A program made the translations under genes and the position numbers. A stretch of DNA of 64,000 bases from Rhizobium esperanzae (lineage in GTDB: Bacteria; Pseudomonadota; Alphaproteobacteria; Rhizobiales; Rhizobiaceae): assembly GCF_002204185.1 (NCBI RefSeq), contig NZ_MXPU01000004.1:186001-250000 (forward strand), given 5' to 3'. Below are positions 1-8,652 of this stretch, in pieces (within the stretch, counting starts at the first letter, position 1; every line of letters starts with the position of its first letter). The notes under the pieces are model-generated. The model ran no database searches. It was not told the DNA's origin and worked only from the letters and a program-made list of their open reading frames with translations.

Positions 1-2155
1 CGTCGCCGTGACTGTCGCCCGCCCGGATGTTGGCATAGGGCTCCAGCATGAACCATTGCGGCCAGTCGCCTCCTTCCAGATATTGCTCACCGAAGACGGT
101 CTTCACGACCTCCCTGGCCTCGCGGTCGTGCTCATAAGCGAGCAAGAATTCGATCGGCCCCTGGCAGGCATCGCGCGTACCCCAGGCCGCACCCGTATAT
201 TGTTCCAGGCCGTGCGGCACGCTCAGATGGACGATGGCGTCATGCGCGAGCCAGGGCAGAAGGGCCGCCTGAGCAGCGAGATCGGGCGAAGCACTGTCGA
301 TGCTCATGCCGCGCACGACGTTACGCCAGAATGCCGATGCCGGCGCAAGCATGGCCTCATCGGTGAGGCCGCTCTCGTAACGGCTCGCCAGCCGTTCAGC
401 TTCTTCGGCATCGGTCATCGAGCCGACGACGGCAAAGGAGAGCGCCCGCGTCGGCCGGGACTTGAGCGCGATGAACGCGCCGTTGCGCGCAACGCCATCG
501 GCATACAGCAGCTCGTCGCCGCCGATCTCGTCGATGGCCTCGGGCGTCGAACTCACCAGCCAGTAGACGGCATCGGGATAACGTTCGCCCCAGAGCCAGG
601 CCGGGTCCGGCCGGAAAGAGATGCGTTTGCGGCCGGAATCGAATTCGATCTGCCCGCCGGCGTCATATTCGCGCTCCCCGAGCACGACATTGCCAAACAC
701 CAGGAAGCGGCACGGCCTGCCCTCCACCGACACGCTCCACTGCATTGCCGCATCCTCGCCGGAAGCGACCGCCGTGATGATGATCCTGCGCTCCGGGCAC
801 TCGTAGATCCAGCGGCAGTCGTTCAGTCCCATCTCAAAAGCCGATGGCACCGCCAGAAGCTGCCAGCCCGCGCCGAGATCGGCCATGATGCGCAGTCCGC
901 TGGCGCGCGTCAGATTGTAGGGATCGCGGGACACCGAAAAGAGCTTGTGGAAGGATGTATTGCCGATCGTCAGCTGCGCGGCGAAAATCCCCTGCATCCA
1001 GCAGCTGGCAGCAAGGGTGGAATCGTCGAGCAGCATGTTTTGACCGCTTCGCACGATGGCGCCATGGCGCCGCGCGACGATGAGTTCCTTGTCGCGCAGA
1101 ACGACGTGGCGGTTGAGAACGCCGTCCGGCACGAAAAATGAAAGAAGCTTTCCGTGCGCGCGCTCTTCGAGGCTCCGCTCCGGATAGAGCTTTCGGACAC
1201 CCTTCATATCCAGCGCCTCGACCTCCAGCAGGGGCGCATCCTGAAGCAGGCTGCGAACGGCCGCAGCCGTCTCGGGATCGGCGGCTGCACTCTCCGGCAC
1301 CTCGATATCCTCGAGCCGCAAAAGGTCGGCATCGCTTGACGCCTCGGGATGATCGGCAGCGAACAGCGCAAAGAAACTCGCAGTCGCACCGCTTGCCGGT
1401 ACGGAGAAGGATTTCGACTGAACGGCCGGACAGGCCGTCTCCTGCTGCCGCCGTTCGCTCGGCAGACTCGTTCCGAAGGGACCGACCAGAAGGTCGTCCT
1501 GGCGGTGCTTCGCCTGCACCAGCTGGATCGCGTCCGTGGCATAGGCGACCGCGCCATCGAAGCAACCCTGGACGAGCCAGGGATTGCGGGCTCCCGGCTG
1601 CTTGAGATTTTGCCGGTTCATGACAACAGGGCCGTATGTCTCGTGATCGGCGATATGGTGATCGATATATTGCGAAGCATAGGCTTCGCTGTTCATCAGG
1701 AAACCGCGATCGCCGAGACCGACGTCCTGGATCAGCACTAGATCCACCGGCAGCGTTCCCTTCCTCGGATGCTTGAGCGAGACGCGCCAGAACCAGGCGG
1801 TTTCGGTCGCATGAAGCTCGAGGCGGACGGTGTAGCTGATATCGCCGGCCTTGCCGCTCCAGGAAAAGCTCGTCGCATCGTGCCCGAAGCGGCCGTCGGC
1901 GCGAGGGCCGACGATCTCGACGACATCAGGCTTGCCGCCGCCGATGCGCAGGTAAAGGCGGCTGATGCCGCCGTAGAGCGGCGAGCCCTGGATCTGATTG
2001 ATCTGTACCGCTCCCTTGTCGTCGGCATATTCGATGGCAAACAACGTGCCGTTCGCCAAAGCCGATATCGACAGGCCGGAACCGTTGCTGATCGCAAGGA
2101 GACCCAGCTCTTCGCGTCGTGGCATTTGCAAACTACGCTTGAGGTTCAGGGCCAT
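1..2155 (-). CDS. GH94-type glycoside phosphorylase (cellobiose phosphorylase-like), 3' end outside window
   Basis: The frame is open from ATG at 2155 to the left edge (718 codons), so the gene is partial. The N-terminal part looks like the beta-sandwich of the GH94/GT36 family. Near residue 660 it carries WGTRDACQGP and then QWFMLEPYANIRAGDSHGD, the entry to the (alpha/alpha)6 barrel seen in GH94 enzymes and in the C-terminal part of NdvB. The catalytic Asp region lies beyond the edge. Such enzymes phosphorolyse beta-glucosides in the cytoplasm, but the substrate cannot be read from this part. I chose the start by the family-like N-terminus (MALNLKRSLQM). No strong ribosome site precedes it, and a later in-frame ATG at 2125 is possible. 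Confidence 0.8.
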   Translation of the reverse strand, partial: MALNLKRSLQMPRREELGLLAISNGSGLSISALANGTLFAIEYADDKGAVQINQIQGSPLYGGISRLYLRIGGGKPDVVEIVGPRADGRFGHDATSFSWSGKAGDISYTVRLELHATETAWFWRVSLKHPRKGTLPVDLVLIQDVGLGDRGFLMNSEAYASQYIDHHIADHETYGPVVMNRQNLKQPGARNPWLVQGCFDGAVAYATDAIQLVQAKHRQDDLLVGPFGTSLPSERRQQETACPAVQSKSFSVPASGATASFFALFAADHPEASSDADLLRLEDIEVPESAAADPETAAAVRSLLQDAPLLEVEALDMKGVRKLYPERSLEERAHGKLLSFFVPDGVLNRHVVLRDKELIVARRHGAIVRSGQNMLLDDSTLAASCWMQGIFAAQLTIGNTSFHKLFSVSRDPYNLTRASGLRIMADLGAGWQLLAVPSAFEMGLNDCRWIYECPERRIIITAVASGEDAAMQWSVSVEGRPCRFLVFGNVVLGEREYDAGGQIEFDSGRKRISFRPDPAWLWGERYPDAVYWLVSSTPEAIDEIGGDELLYADGVARNGAFIALKSRPTRALSFAVVGSMTDAEEAERLASRYESGLTDEAMLAPASAFWRNVVRGMSIDSASPDLAAQAALLPWLAHDAIVHLSVPHGLEQYTGAAWGTRDACQGPIEFLLAYEHDREAREVVKTVFGEQYLEGGDWPQWFMLEPYANIRAGDSHGD

Positions 2156-2326
2156 TGAGATCTCGTCGCTTGACATCAGAGGGAATCAAAGGATGGCGCA
2201 AAAAGATTGAGAGAAATCTTACCGGTGATGGGACAAGGTGCCGCGACTGATGAACTCACATGAGAGTGCTACCCACACCGGCCTGAAGTGGAACAGGAAG
2301 CGAAAGATATCACGGTGCGCAGACGG

Positions 2327-2815
2327 CTACCGCCACTTCTCGATGAGAAATCCCGATGATCCCTGAACGGGATCGGCATCGGGCAGGGGCACTGACGAGA
2401 TTTTCGCCAGCATTTCACTTGAAGCAGCCGAAGTCTGAATGTCGGCATGCTGCCCCTTGGGATAAGCCCCGATGACCTCGAACTCCGACGTGCAGCCGAG
2501 GTTTTGGTGCCCGGTTCCGGCTGGAAGCACCAGACAGTCTCCCGCCGTGACTTCGAGCGCTCTACCGCCGGGACCGCCGATCAGCAGTGTGGCGCTGCCA
2601 TGTGCGATACCGAGCACTTCATGAGCACCGGAATGGTAGTGCTGATAATCGAATACACCGTTCGTCCAGATGCCGGTCCAACCGTTTGTTGCGAAGCGAC
2701 TTTTGAAATCACGAGGTCCGCCTTCGGCAAAGACGTCCCGGTAAAGCAATACGGGAAGGCGCGGGTTGTTCGGAACCCAGTCGCTCTCATCGAAAATAAT
2801 CGTTTCGGTGTTCAT
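2327..2815 (-). CDS. Single-domain cupin protein (YjlB-like)
   Basis: The product is 162 aa. A central cupin barrel is visible: YQHYHSGAHEVLGIAHG (first cupin motif with the two His) is followed by a glycine-rich turn and GDCLVLPAGTGHQNLG (second motif with His). This gives a metal-binding His/His/Glu/His-like pocket. The family resembles YjlB-type cupins, which have no proven reaction. It has no signal peptide and is expected in the cytoplasm. It lies alone, 171 bp from the start of the GH94 gene and in the same direction, so it could be the gene before it in a weak operon. Cupin assignment is firm. Function is unknown. Confidence 0.85.
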   Translation of the reverse strand: MNTETIIFDESDWVPNNPRLPVLLYRDVFAEGGPRDFKSRFATNGWTGIWTNGVFDYQHYHSGAHEVLGIAHGSATLLIGGPGGRALEVTAGDCLVLPAGTGHQNLGCTSEFEVIGAYPKGQHADIQTSAASSEMLAKISSVPLPDADPVQGSSGFLIEKWR

Positions 2816-2978
2816 GCTGGATTCCCACGGTCGATGCGTCTGCCATTGAACTCATCTCCGTCGATGGCTTCAAAAACCTAAACTTTGGCGGCCTCCAGCG
2901 GTTCCCTCACACGCTGAAGCCTCGTTATGCCAAAGAGACACTTTTTGCTTGGCGAATTGGCTTGACGCTAGGTAAGAC

Positions 2979-2997
2979 CCCTCTTTTTGAAAGAGGG
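2979..2997 (+). promoter_or_regulatory. Perfect hairpin covering the ribosome-binding site of the next gene
   Basis: CCCTCTTT (2979-2986), loop TTG and AAAGAGGG (2990-2997) form an uninterrupted 8-bp stem. The right arm contains AGAGGG, the only Shine-Dalgarno-like sequence before the ATG at 3002. If transcription starts upstream of 2979, the site is masked in the mRNA. This suggests control of translation, for example by temperature or a binding factor. The role is inferred. Confidence 0.5.
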
Positions 2998-3001
2998 CAA
3001 C

Positions 3002-3412
3002 ATGCGAAAATTATTATCGATTCTATTCAGCTCAGTCATCGTGGCGGGAACAGCGCACGCTCAAGCGAGAGTTCAGGCCACCCACAGCAACCGCCTGATC
3101 GAGAGCTATCGCGCCTATATCGGCGACGCTGATCTTTACAATTCAAATGGGGCCAGACTTACCCGGCCGTGGCAGATCATCCGACAAGACCGGGCGAATT
3201 TCCATCAGTACCATGTGCGCGATCATGACGACCAATCGGACTCATTCTTTGCCGATCCGGCAAATCGCCAGGCTCTGGAGCAGATGCTTCGGAACGGAAC
3301 GATCACGCGAGAGGCCGCCAATATGATCCTGCGTGGCAATGTATGGATTGTCGTTGATATCTACGGTGACCAAGGAACCGGTCGCTGGATCGACGTTTCT
3401 GTATCCGATTGA
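3002..3412 (+). CDS. Small secreted protein of unknown function
   Basis: I start it at ATG 3002 (136 aa). A TTG fifteen bases earlier lies in the hairpin loop and is not a good start. Residues 1-20 (MRKLLSILFSSVIVAGTAHA) form a clear signal peptide with an AHA cleavage site, so the mature protein of about 116 aa should be periplasmic or exported. The rest is soluble and polar, without cysteines or a lipobox, and no family is recognised. It ends 14 bp from the end of the convergent transporter gene. Its ribosome site is buried in a hairpin (see 2979-2997). Confidence 0.75.
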   Translation: MRKLLSILFSSVIVAGTAHAQARVQATHSNRLIESYRAYIGDADLYNSNGARLTRPWQIIRQDRANFHQYHVRDHDDQSDSFFADPANRQALEQMLRNGTITREAANMILRGNVWIVVDIYGDQGTGRWIDVSVSD

Positions 3413-3426
3413 TATTTCGCCAGGTC

Positions 3427-4965
3427 TCATGCCGGCGCCGGCCGCCTGGCGAAAGGGACCGAGAGCAGGGCGCACCCGGTCAGGACGGCGACGACCATCC
3501 AGGCTTCGTTGATCGCCTGAACGCTGGCCGCGGTCTGGACTAGCGGATCGAGCGTCGCCATGGCATCGGCATCGAAGCTGCCGCTATGTCTCGATATGAT
3601 CTCGGCAGGCGCGCCGACAAACGTGGCCGCCTCGATGTCGCCGGCCGCAAGACGTGCCCAGAGGTCTTGTCCCAGCGGCTCCGAGCGTGTGTAGATGATG
3701 GTGTCGATCAGCGCGATGCCGATGGCGCCGCCGAGATTGCGCATCAGATTGAAAAGCCCGCTCGCATCGGGAACGCGATCGGCCGGAAGCGTGCCGAGCG
3801 CCAGCCTGGTCGGCGGCAGCAGGCAGAACATGATGGCGACGCCGCGCACCACCTGCGGCCAGAACATCGCGTCGTAATCCGAGCGCGGATCCTGAAACGC
3901 GCTCATACCGACGCCGACTGCGAACAGGGCGAAACCGGCGGCCGACAGCAGCCGCGCATCCATGCGCTTCTCCAGCGCGACGGCGACCGGCGCGGTGATC
4001 AGCTGTGCGATGCCGGTGACCAGCATGGTCACGCCGATCTCAAGGGCGTCGTGGCCCCTGATGAAAGCGAGAAAGACCGGCATGAGATAGACCGAGCCGA
4101 AAAGGCCGATGCCGAGGATGAAGCTCAGAACCGAGCCGACGAGAAAATTCCGATCGCCGAAATTGCCGAGATCGACGATCGGCCGGCGACGGCGCAGCGT
4201 TCGCGTTATGAACGCGCCGCCCGAGACAAGGCAGACGGCCAGCAGGCCCAGCACATAGGCCGAGGTCCAGCCGCTGGTCGGCGCCTCTTTGAGGCTGAGT
4301 TCCAGCGCCGTCAGCGCGGCCGCCATCAAGAGGAGCGACAGGCCATCGAGATGCCTGAGTTCGGAGGGATCGGTCGCCTGCTTGGGAAGGAAGCGGGCCG
4401 CCAGGATGGCCGAGGCAAGCCCCGGAAGGATGTTGATCAGGAACAGCCAGTGCCAGGAATAGGTTTCTGTCAGCCATCCGCCGACGATCGGGCCGACGGT
4501 CGGCGCAAGCACCGCAAGCACGCCGGCAATCGTCGTCGCGAGCGCTTGCCGCTCGTTCGGAAACAGAATGAACACGGCTGAAAACACCGAGGGGATCAGC
4601 GTTCCGCCGGAAAAGCCCTGAAGCACCCGCCAGGCGACCAGCACGCCGAAGCTGCCGCTGGCCGCACAGCCGGCAGACGCCGTCACGAACAGGCCGATGG
4701 CGACGACAAACAGCCATCGCATCGTCAAAAGCCGCGTCAGCAGGCCGGTCAGCGGGATGGCGACCACTTCGGCGATCAGATAGGCCGTCTGTATCCAGCT
4801 CATCTGATCCGGACCGATATCGAGCGCCGACTGGATGGTCGGCAGCGATGTCGCCACCACCTGAACATCGAGGATCGCCATGAACATGCCGACGCACATG
4901 GCGAGGAAGCCGAGCCAGACGATGGCGGGCCTTCCATCAGGAGCAGCTTCAAGTCGTTCCGACAT
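3427..4965 (-). CDS. DHA2-family MFS drug exporter (EmrB/QacA type)
   Basis: From ATG 4965 (MSERLEAAPDGRP) the product is 512 aa, the usual length of 14-helix DHA2 proton antiporters. Family marks are the helix-1 segment FMAILDVQVVATSLPTI, the helix-2/3 loop GLLTRLLTMRW, and motif C, GPIVGGWLTE, in helix 5. It should sit in the inner membrane and expel hydrophobic drugs or similar compounds. Membrane-fusion (EmrA) and outer-membrane partners are not adjacent. The reading frame stays open upstream, through the intergenic DNA and into the frameshifted flagellin, giving a 903-codon open frame. The upstream part is not transporter sequence. An ATG at 5016 (MKALDFSQ) is a less likely start. Confidence 0.88.
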   Translation of the reverse strand: MSERLEAAPDGRPAIVWLGFLAMCVGMFMAILDVQVVATSLPTIQSALDIGPDQMSWIQTAYLIAEVVAIPLTGLLTRLLTMRWLFVVAIGLFVTASAGCAASGSFGVLVAWRVLQGFSGGTLIPSVFSAVFILFPNERQALATTIAGVLAVLAPTVGPIVGGWLTETYSWHWLFLINILPGLASAILAARFLPKQATDPSELRHLDGLSLLLMAAALTALELSLKEAPTSGWTSAYVLGLLAVCLVSGGAFITRTLRRRRPIVDLGNFGDRNFLVGSVLSFILGIGLFGSVYLMPVFLAFIRGHDALEIGVTMLVTGIAQLITAPVAVALEKRMDARLLSAAGFALFAVGVGMSAFQDPRSDYDAMFWPQVVRGVAIMFCLLPPTRLALGTLPADRVPDASGLFNLMRNLGGAIGIALIDTIIYTRSEPLGQDLWARLAAGDIEAATFVGAPAEIISRHSGSFDADAMATLDPLVQTAASVQAINEAWMVVAVLTGCALLSVPFARRPAPA

Positions 4966-5231
4966 GCGAGGATCCCGCCAGCGCGGCTGCATCTGTGAGA
5001 AATCTAGGGCTTTCATGTTTGCGATCGAAACGATCGGCATGTCAACCGGCGCGCTGCGGCGAAGAGCTGATCCAGCGCGCACAGACCGAGGAGATCGCCA
5101 CCAGCCGGGCGTTGGTCGCCTATGCCCGAAACGCGACCGAGCCTGACCGGGAAGGCCAGGCTCGGTGTTCGATCGGCGAATTTGGGCCGGACGTTCTATG
5201 CGCCCGGCTCCCTTTGCGTCGGCCAGTCCGA

Positions 5232-6138
5232 TTAGCCGCGGAAGAGCGACAGGATGTTCTGGGACGACGAATTCGCGATCGACAGCGACTGGATCGCCAG
5301 CTGCTGCTGCGTCTGCAGCGCGGAAAGCTTGCTCGATTCCTCCTCCATATCGGCGTCGACCAGCCGGCCGACACCGGAGTCGATCGAGTCGGAAAGGGCA
5401 CCGACGAAGTCTTCCTGCAGATCGATGCGGGTCGAGATCGAACCCAGCTGCGCACCTGCCGACGTCATCGCCGACAGCGCCGATTCGACGTTTGTCAGCG
5501 CCGATTGGATCTGGCCGAGCGTGAAGTCGGTAATATCCATCGAATAAACCGAGCCGGTCGCGCCGGACGAGGTGCCGAGAATGCCGGTGGAGGTTTCGAT
5601 CGAGCCGCCGCTCATGCCGAACAGGACGTTGCCCATCGAGCCGGTATCGAGGGCATAATCCGTTTTTCACCGAAACGGCGCCGGAGCCGTCGCGGACGAA
5701 GGACGATACGACGCTCACGGTGCCATCAGCGCCGGCGACCCAGTTTTCGCCGGAGAAGGAAGCCGACTGGGCGATGCTCATCAGCTGCTCCTGCAGCTGG
5801 CTGATTTCTTCCTGGACCTTGGACTTGTCGACACCGTCTTCGGTCGCGGCCACGAGCTTGGCTTTGATCTCGTCGACGACGTCGATCGCACTGTCCATTG
5901 CCGTATAGGCCGTATCGACCTTTGCGGCGCCGAGGCCGAGGGCGTCGGACACGGCTGACAGCGCCTTGTTGTCGGACCGCATCGTCGTCGCGATCGACCA
6001 ATAGGCGGCATTGTCGGATGCGGTGTCGACCCGATAGCCGGTAGAAACACGGTTCTGTGTCGATTCGAGATTGGAATTGACGGTGCGCAGCGTCTGAAGG
6101 GCTGCCATCGCGGAATTGTTCGTATTGATGCTGGTCAT
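5232..6138 (-). pseudogene. fla: Flagellin gene with a frameshift in an A5 run
   Basis: The first 158 codons from ATG 6138 give the classic rhizobial flagellin N-terminus (MTSINTNNSAMAALQTLRTV, then NRVSTGYRVDTASDNAAYW). The rest of the protein, from about MGNVLFGMSGG to the D0 end SSSQNILSLFRG, is in another frame and stops at 5232. The break is at 5663-5667, T5 on the top strand (AAAAA in the gene). Removing one base joins the halves as SVKTDYALDTGSMGN, giving about 301 aa, normal for rhizobial FlaA-type flagellins. Loss of two bases from SVKTTDYALD would look the same. As read, the product would be a truncated flagellin lacking its C-terminal D0/D1 helices. It may be a true mutation, a slippage site or a sequencing error. 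Confidence 0.85.
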
Positions 6139-6518
6139 GGAAATGTCGCCTGATTCGGAAGTTGGATGGATTGCATCCCGGGGGACATCCGGGCCGTGGC
6201 GAGCAGCCTCATGCTTATCGACCCCTCTTCGGGCTGGTCAATTCGCCACTGTTGAAGCAATTATGGTACTTAAAGGTACCTTAATCGTTAACGCGAATGG
6301 CTGAGCCGCGATTTTTTCCCAAATTGCGACACCCCGCGATGTCATCGGCAGAATTTGTCCTGATGCCGGGCAGCAGAAATTGCCAATGGCGATTGACGGC
6401 CCGGCGGGAAACTGTCTATCACTATTAAATCAATTTGATTGACTTCAAGCGCCACTCCGAACCCGGTGGCCGCGCCGGAACCTCCAAAGCCTCGTTTTCC
6501 TCAAAGGAAGAGTGACCA
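6139..6518. other. Intergenic region between flagellin and hexosaminidase genes
   Basis: These 380 bp hold the divergent promoters of the flagellin gene (left) and the GH20 gene (right). It is more AT-rich than its surroundings around 6240-6300 and 6415-6445. GGTAC-TTAAA-GGTACC (6265-6280) is a short direct and inverted repeat in the flagellin upstream region. I see no open frame with a good start. A ribosome site AAAGGAAG precedes the GH20 ATG. Confidence 0.5.
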
Positions 6519-8540
6519 ATGTCGACACCGCGACCGAACGCCCTGCGGCTTGAAACCCTTTGGAATCCGCCCGCCGACGGCAAGGAATTCTCCTATGTCC
6601 TGCGCCTCAAGAACCTCGGCAGCGAACCGCTTTCGAATTTTTCCCTCTGCGTCAGCGGCCCCGGCCGCGTCGATCCGGCCGGGCGCGTCGAAGGCGCGAC
6701 GGTCTCGCAGCGGCTTTCCAATTTCACCGAATTCCAGCCGCCGGCCGGTTTCGTTCTCGGCGCCGGCGAGACCTGGACAATCTCCGTCTATGCGCTGAGC
6801 TGGCAGTTCCGCCACTGGACGGACGGTGCGACGAGCGCCTATCTCGCGCTTGCCGATGGCAGCACTATCGTGCTCGGCGTCGAGCCGACGCGCTCTTCGG
6901 TCAGCAACGCGGCCCTGAAGCGCGGCGCCGAGATCTATCCTGTTCCCGCCAACGCGCCCGTCCAGATTTCGGTCATCCCCTGGCCGAACCACGTCGCGGT
7001 CGCCTCGCGCCGGCCGCTGCCGGCCGGTTTTGTGCCGCAGGCGCAGAGCGGCGAAGGGGAGGCGGCGGCGAAAGGCTTCGCGGCGCTGGTCGACCATCTC
7101 TTTGCCGTCGAAGGCATCGTGCGCACCGAGGCGGAAGGCGCAGTACCGGTCATCCTGAAGGATGTTGCCGGCTTCGGCCCCGAAGCCTATCGGCTGAGCT
7201 TCGACGACGAAAACCTGACGGTCGAGGCAAGCAGCCGCAGCGGCTTCCTCTACGGCCTCGTCACACTCGGCCAGATCTGGCGCGGCGCCAGGCTGCATCC
7301 CGGCGTTTTCCAGTTTCCCGCATCCGGCGAGATCGTCGACGAGCCGACAATGGGCTGGCGCGGCCTGCATCTCGATGTCGCCCGCCAGTTCTATGGCGCG
7401 GCCGAAGTCAAGAAGCTGCTGGCGGTGCTTGCCTGGAACAAGCTCAACCGCTTCCACTGGCACCTTTCCGACGACGAGGCCTGGCGCGTCGAGATCGACA
7501 CCTATCCCGCCCTGACCGAGATCGGCGCCTGGCGCGGCCACGGCCTTGCCGTGCCGCCGCTGCTCGGGTCAAGCCCGACCCGAACCGGCGGCTACTACAC
7601 CAAATCCGTCATCCGCGAGATCGTCGCCCATGCGAAGAGCTTCGGCATCGAGATCGTGCCCGAGATCGATATGCCCGGCCATTGCTACGCCATGCAGCAG
7701 GCGATACCGGAGCTGCGCGATCCGGCCGAGAAGGGCAGCTACTACTCGGTCCAGGGCTTTCCCGACAATTGCATCAACCCGGCCCGCGAGCAGACCTACG
7801 AGATCGTCGAGACCATTCTTTCCGAACTGATCGAGCTCTTTCCGTTCAAGGTTATCCATCTCGGCGCCGACGAGGTGCCGCTCGGCGCATGGTCGGGCTC
7901 GCCGGACGCGCTCGCGCGCCTGCGTCATGTCGCCGGCGACGCGGTTGCCGATGCCCATGCCAAGCGGCTGAACGTCGTCACCAACACGCATGGCGCCGAC
8001 GACATCCACGGCTCCGGCGCGGCGATCCTGCAGGCGGAGTTCCTGGAGCGCGTGCAGCGTTTTCTGGCAAGCAAGGGCTGCATCACCGGCGGCTGGGAAG
8101 AGGCGGCGCATGGCGATGTCATCGACAGGGAGAAGAGCTATCTCTGCAGCTGGCGCAATGTCGAGGTCTCGGCCGAGCTCGCCGAACGCGGCTATCAGAT
8201 GGTCGTCTGCCCCGGCCAGGTCTATTACCTCGACATGGCGTTGAGGCCCGATTGGGACGAGCCGGGCGCCAGCTGGGCGGGGAATTCGGATGCGGAAAAG
8301 CTCTATAAGTTCGATCCGGTCGGTGGCTGGACGGCGAGCCAGAAGCAGAAGCTGCTCGGCATCCAGGCCTGCATCTGGTCGGAACCGATGACGGACCGCG
8401 CCGTCTTCGACCGCCTGGTTTTTCCGCGCATCTCCGGGCTTGCCGAAACCGGCTGGACGAAGCCATCCGCCAAGTCCTGGGACCGCTTCAAGGCGCTCGC
8501 AGGGCTGATGCCGCTGCTTTACGGGCTGCAGGAGTCGTGA
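6519..8540 (+). CDS. GH20 beta-N-acetylhexosaminidase
   Basis: The 673-aa product belongs to glycoside hydrolase family 20, which removes terminal N-acetylhexosamines by substrate-assisted catalysis. The N-terminal 250 residues form accessory beta and GH20b-like domains. The catalytic barrel starts at about residue 275 (GWRGLHLDVARQF), with NRFHWHLSDDEAWR, EIVPEIDMPGH and the catalytic HLGADE Asp-Glu pair near residue 450. No signal peptide is visible, so it probably acts on imported oligosaccharides in the cytoplasm. AAAGGAAG eight bases before ATG 6519 supports the start. A decayed copy of its 3' end lies at 10605-10735. Confidence 0.92.
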   Translation: MSTPRPNALRLETLWNPPADGKEFSYVLRLKNLGSEPLSNFSLCVSGPGRVDPAGRVEGATVSQRLSNFTEFQPPAGFVLGAGETWTISVYALSWQFRHWTDGATSAYLALADGSTIVLGVEPTRSSVSNAALKRGAEIYPVPANAPVQISVIPWPNHVAVASRRPLPAGFVPQAQSGEGEAAAKGFAALVDHLFAVEGIVRTEAEGAVPVILKDVAGFGPEAYRLSFDDENLTVEASSRSGFLYGLVTLGQIWRGARLHPGVFQFPASGEIVDEPTMGWRGLHLDVARQFYGAAEVKKLLAVLAWNKLNRFHWHLSDDEAWRVEIDTYPALTEIGAWRGHGLAVPPLLGSSPTRTGGYYTKSVIREIVAHAKSFGIEIVPEIDMPGHCYAMQQAIPELRDPAEKGSYYSVQGFPDNCINPAREQTYEIVETILSELIELFPFKVIHLGADEVPLGAWSGSPDALARLRHVAGDAVADAHAKRLNVVTNTHGADDIHGSGAAILQAEFLERVQRFLASKGCITGGWEEAAHGDVIDREKSYLCSWRNVEVSAELAERGYQMVVCPGQVYYLDMALRPDWDEPGASWAGNSDAEKLYKFDPVGGWTASQKQKLLGIQACIWSEPMTDRAVFDRLVFPRISGLAETGWTKPSAKSWDRFKALAGLMPLLYGLQES

Positions 8541-8541
8541 G

Positions 8542-8644
8542 GCATGTCTCGCAAAAGTGTGCAGCGGCTTTGCGATAAAGACATGCGTAAAAGCAAAGAC
8601 CTAAAGCGTGACAAGCGAATCTGAAAGATCGCGACACGCTTTAG
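8542..8644. repeat. Rhizobial intergenic palindromic repeat (RIME-like)
   Basis: The element is a set of nested perfect inverted repeats. GCATGTC (8542-8548) pairs with GACATGC (8580-8586) and encloses TCGCAAA (8549-8555) with TTTGCGA (8569-8575). A second hairpin pairs CTAAAGCGTG (8601-8610) with CACGCTTTAG (8635-8644). The layout and words match the mosaic repeat that is common between genes in Rhizobium and Sinorhizobium, as I recall it. It lies between the convergent GH20 and AraC genes and could also work as a terminator. Confidence 0.75.
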
Positions 8645-8652
8645 CACCGGCG

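Noticed and set aside
8..1141. Rightward 377-codon open frame at the left edge
   Set aside because: It is antisense to the GH94-type gene, whose family motifs are clear on the other strand.
2962..2986. TTGACG as -35 box for the small secreted protein gene
   Set aside because: A matching -10 would fall inside the hairpin and no TATAAT-like sequence is present at the right distance.
3427..6138. One 903-aa protein joining flagellin and an MFS transporter
   Set aside because: Only the first 158 codons are flagellin and the last 512 are transporter. The middle is noise from the shifted frame and intergenic DNA.
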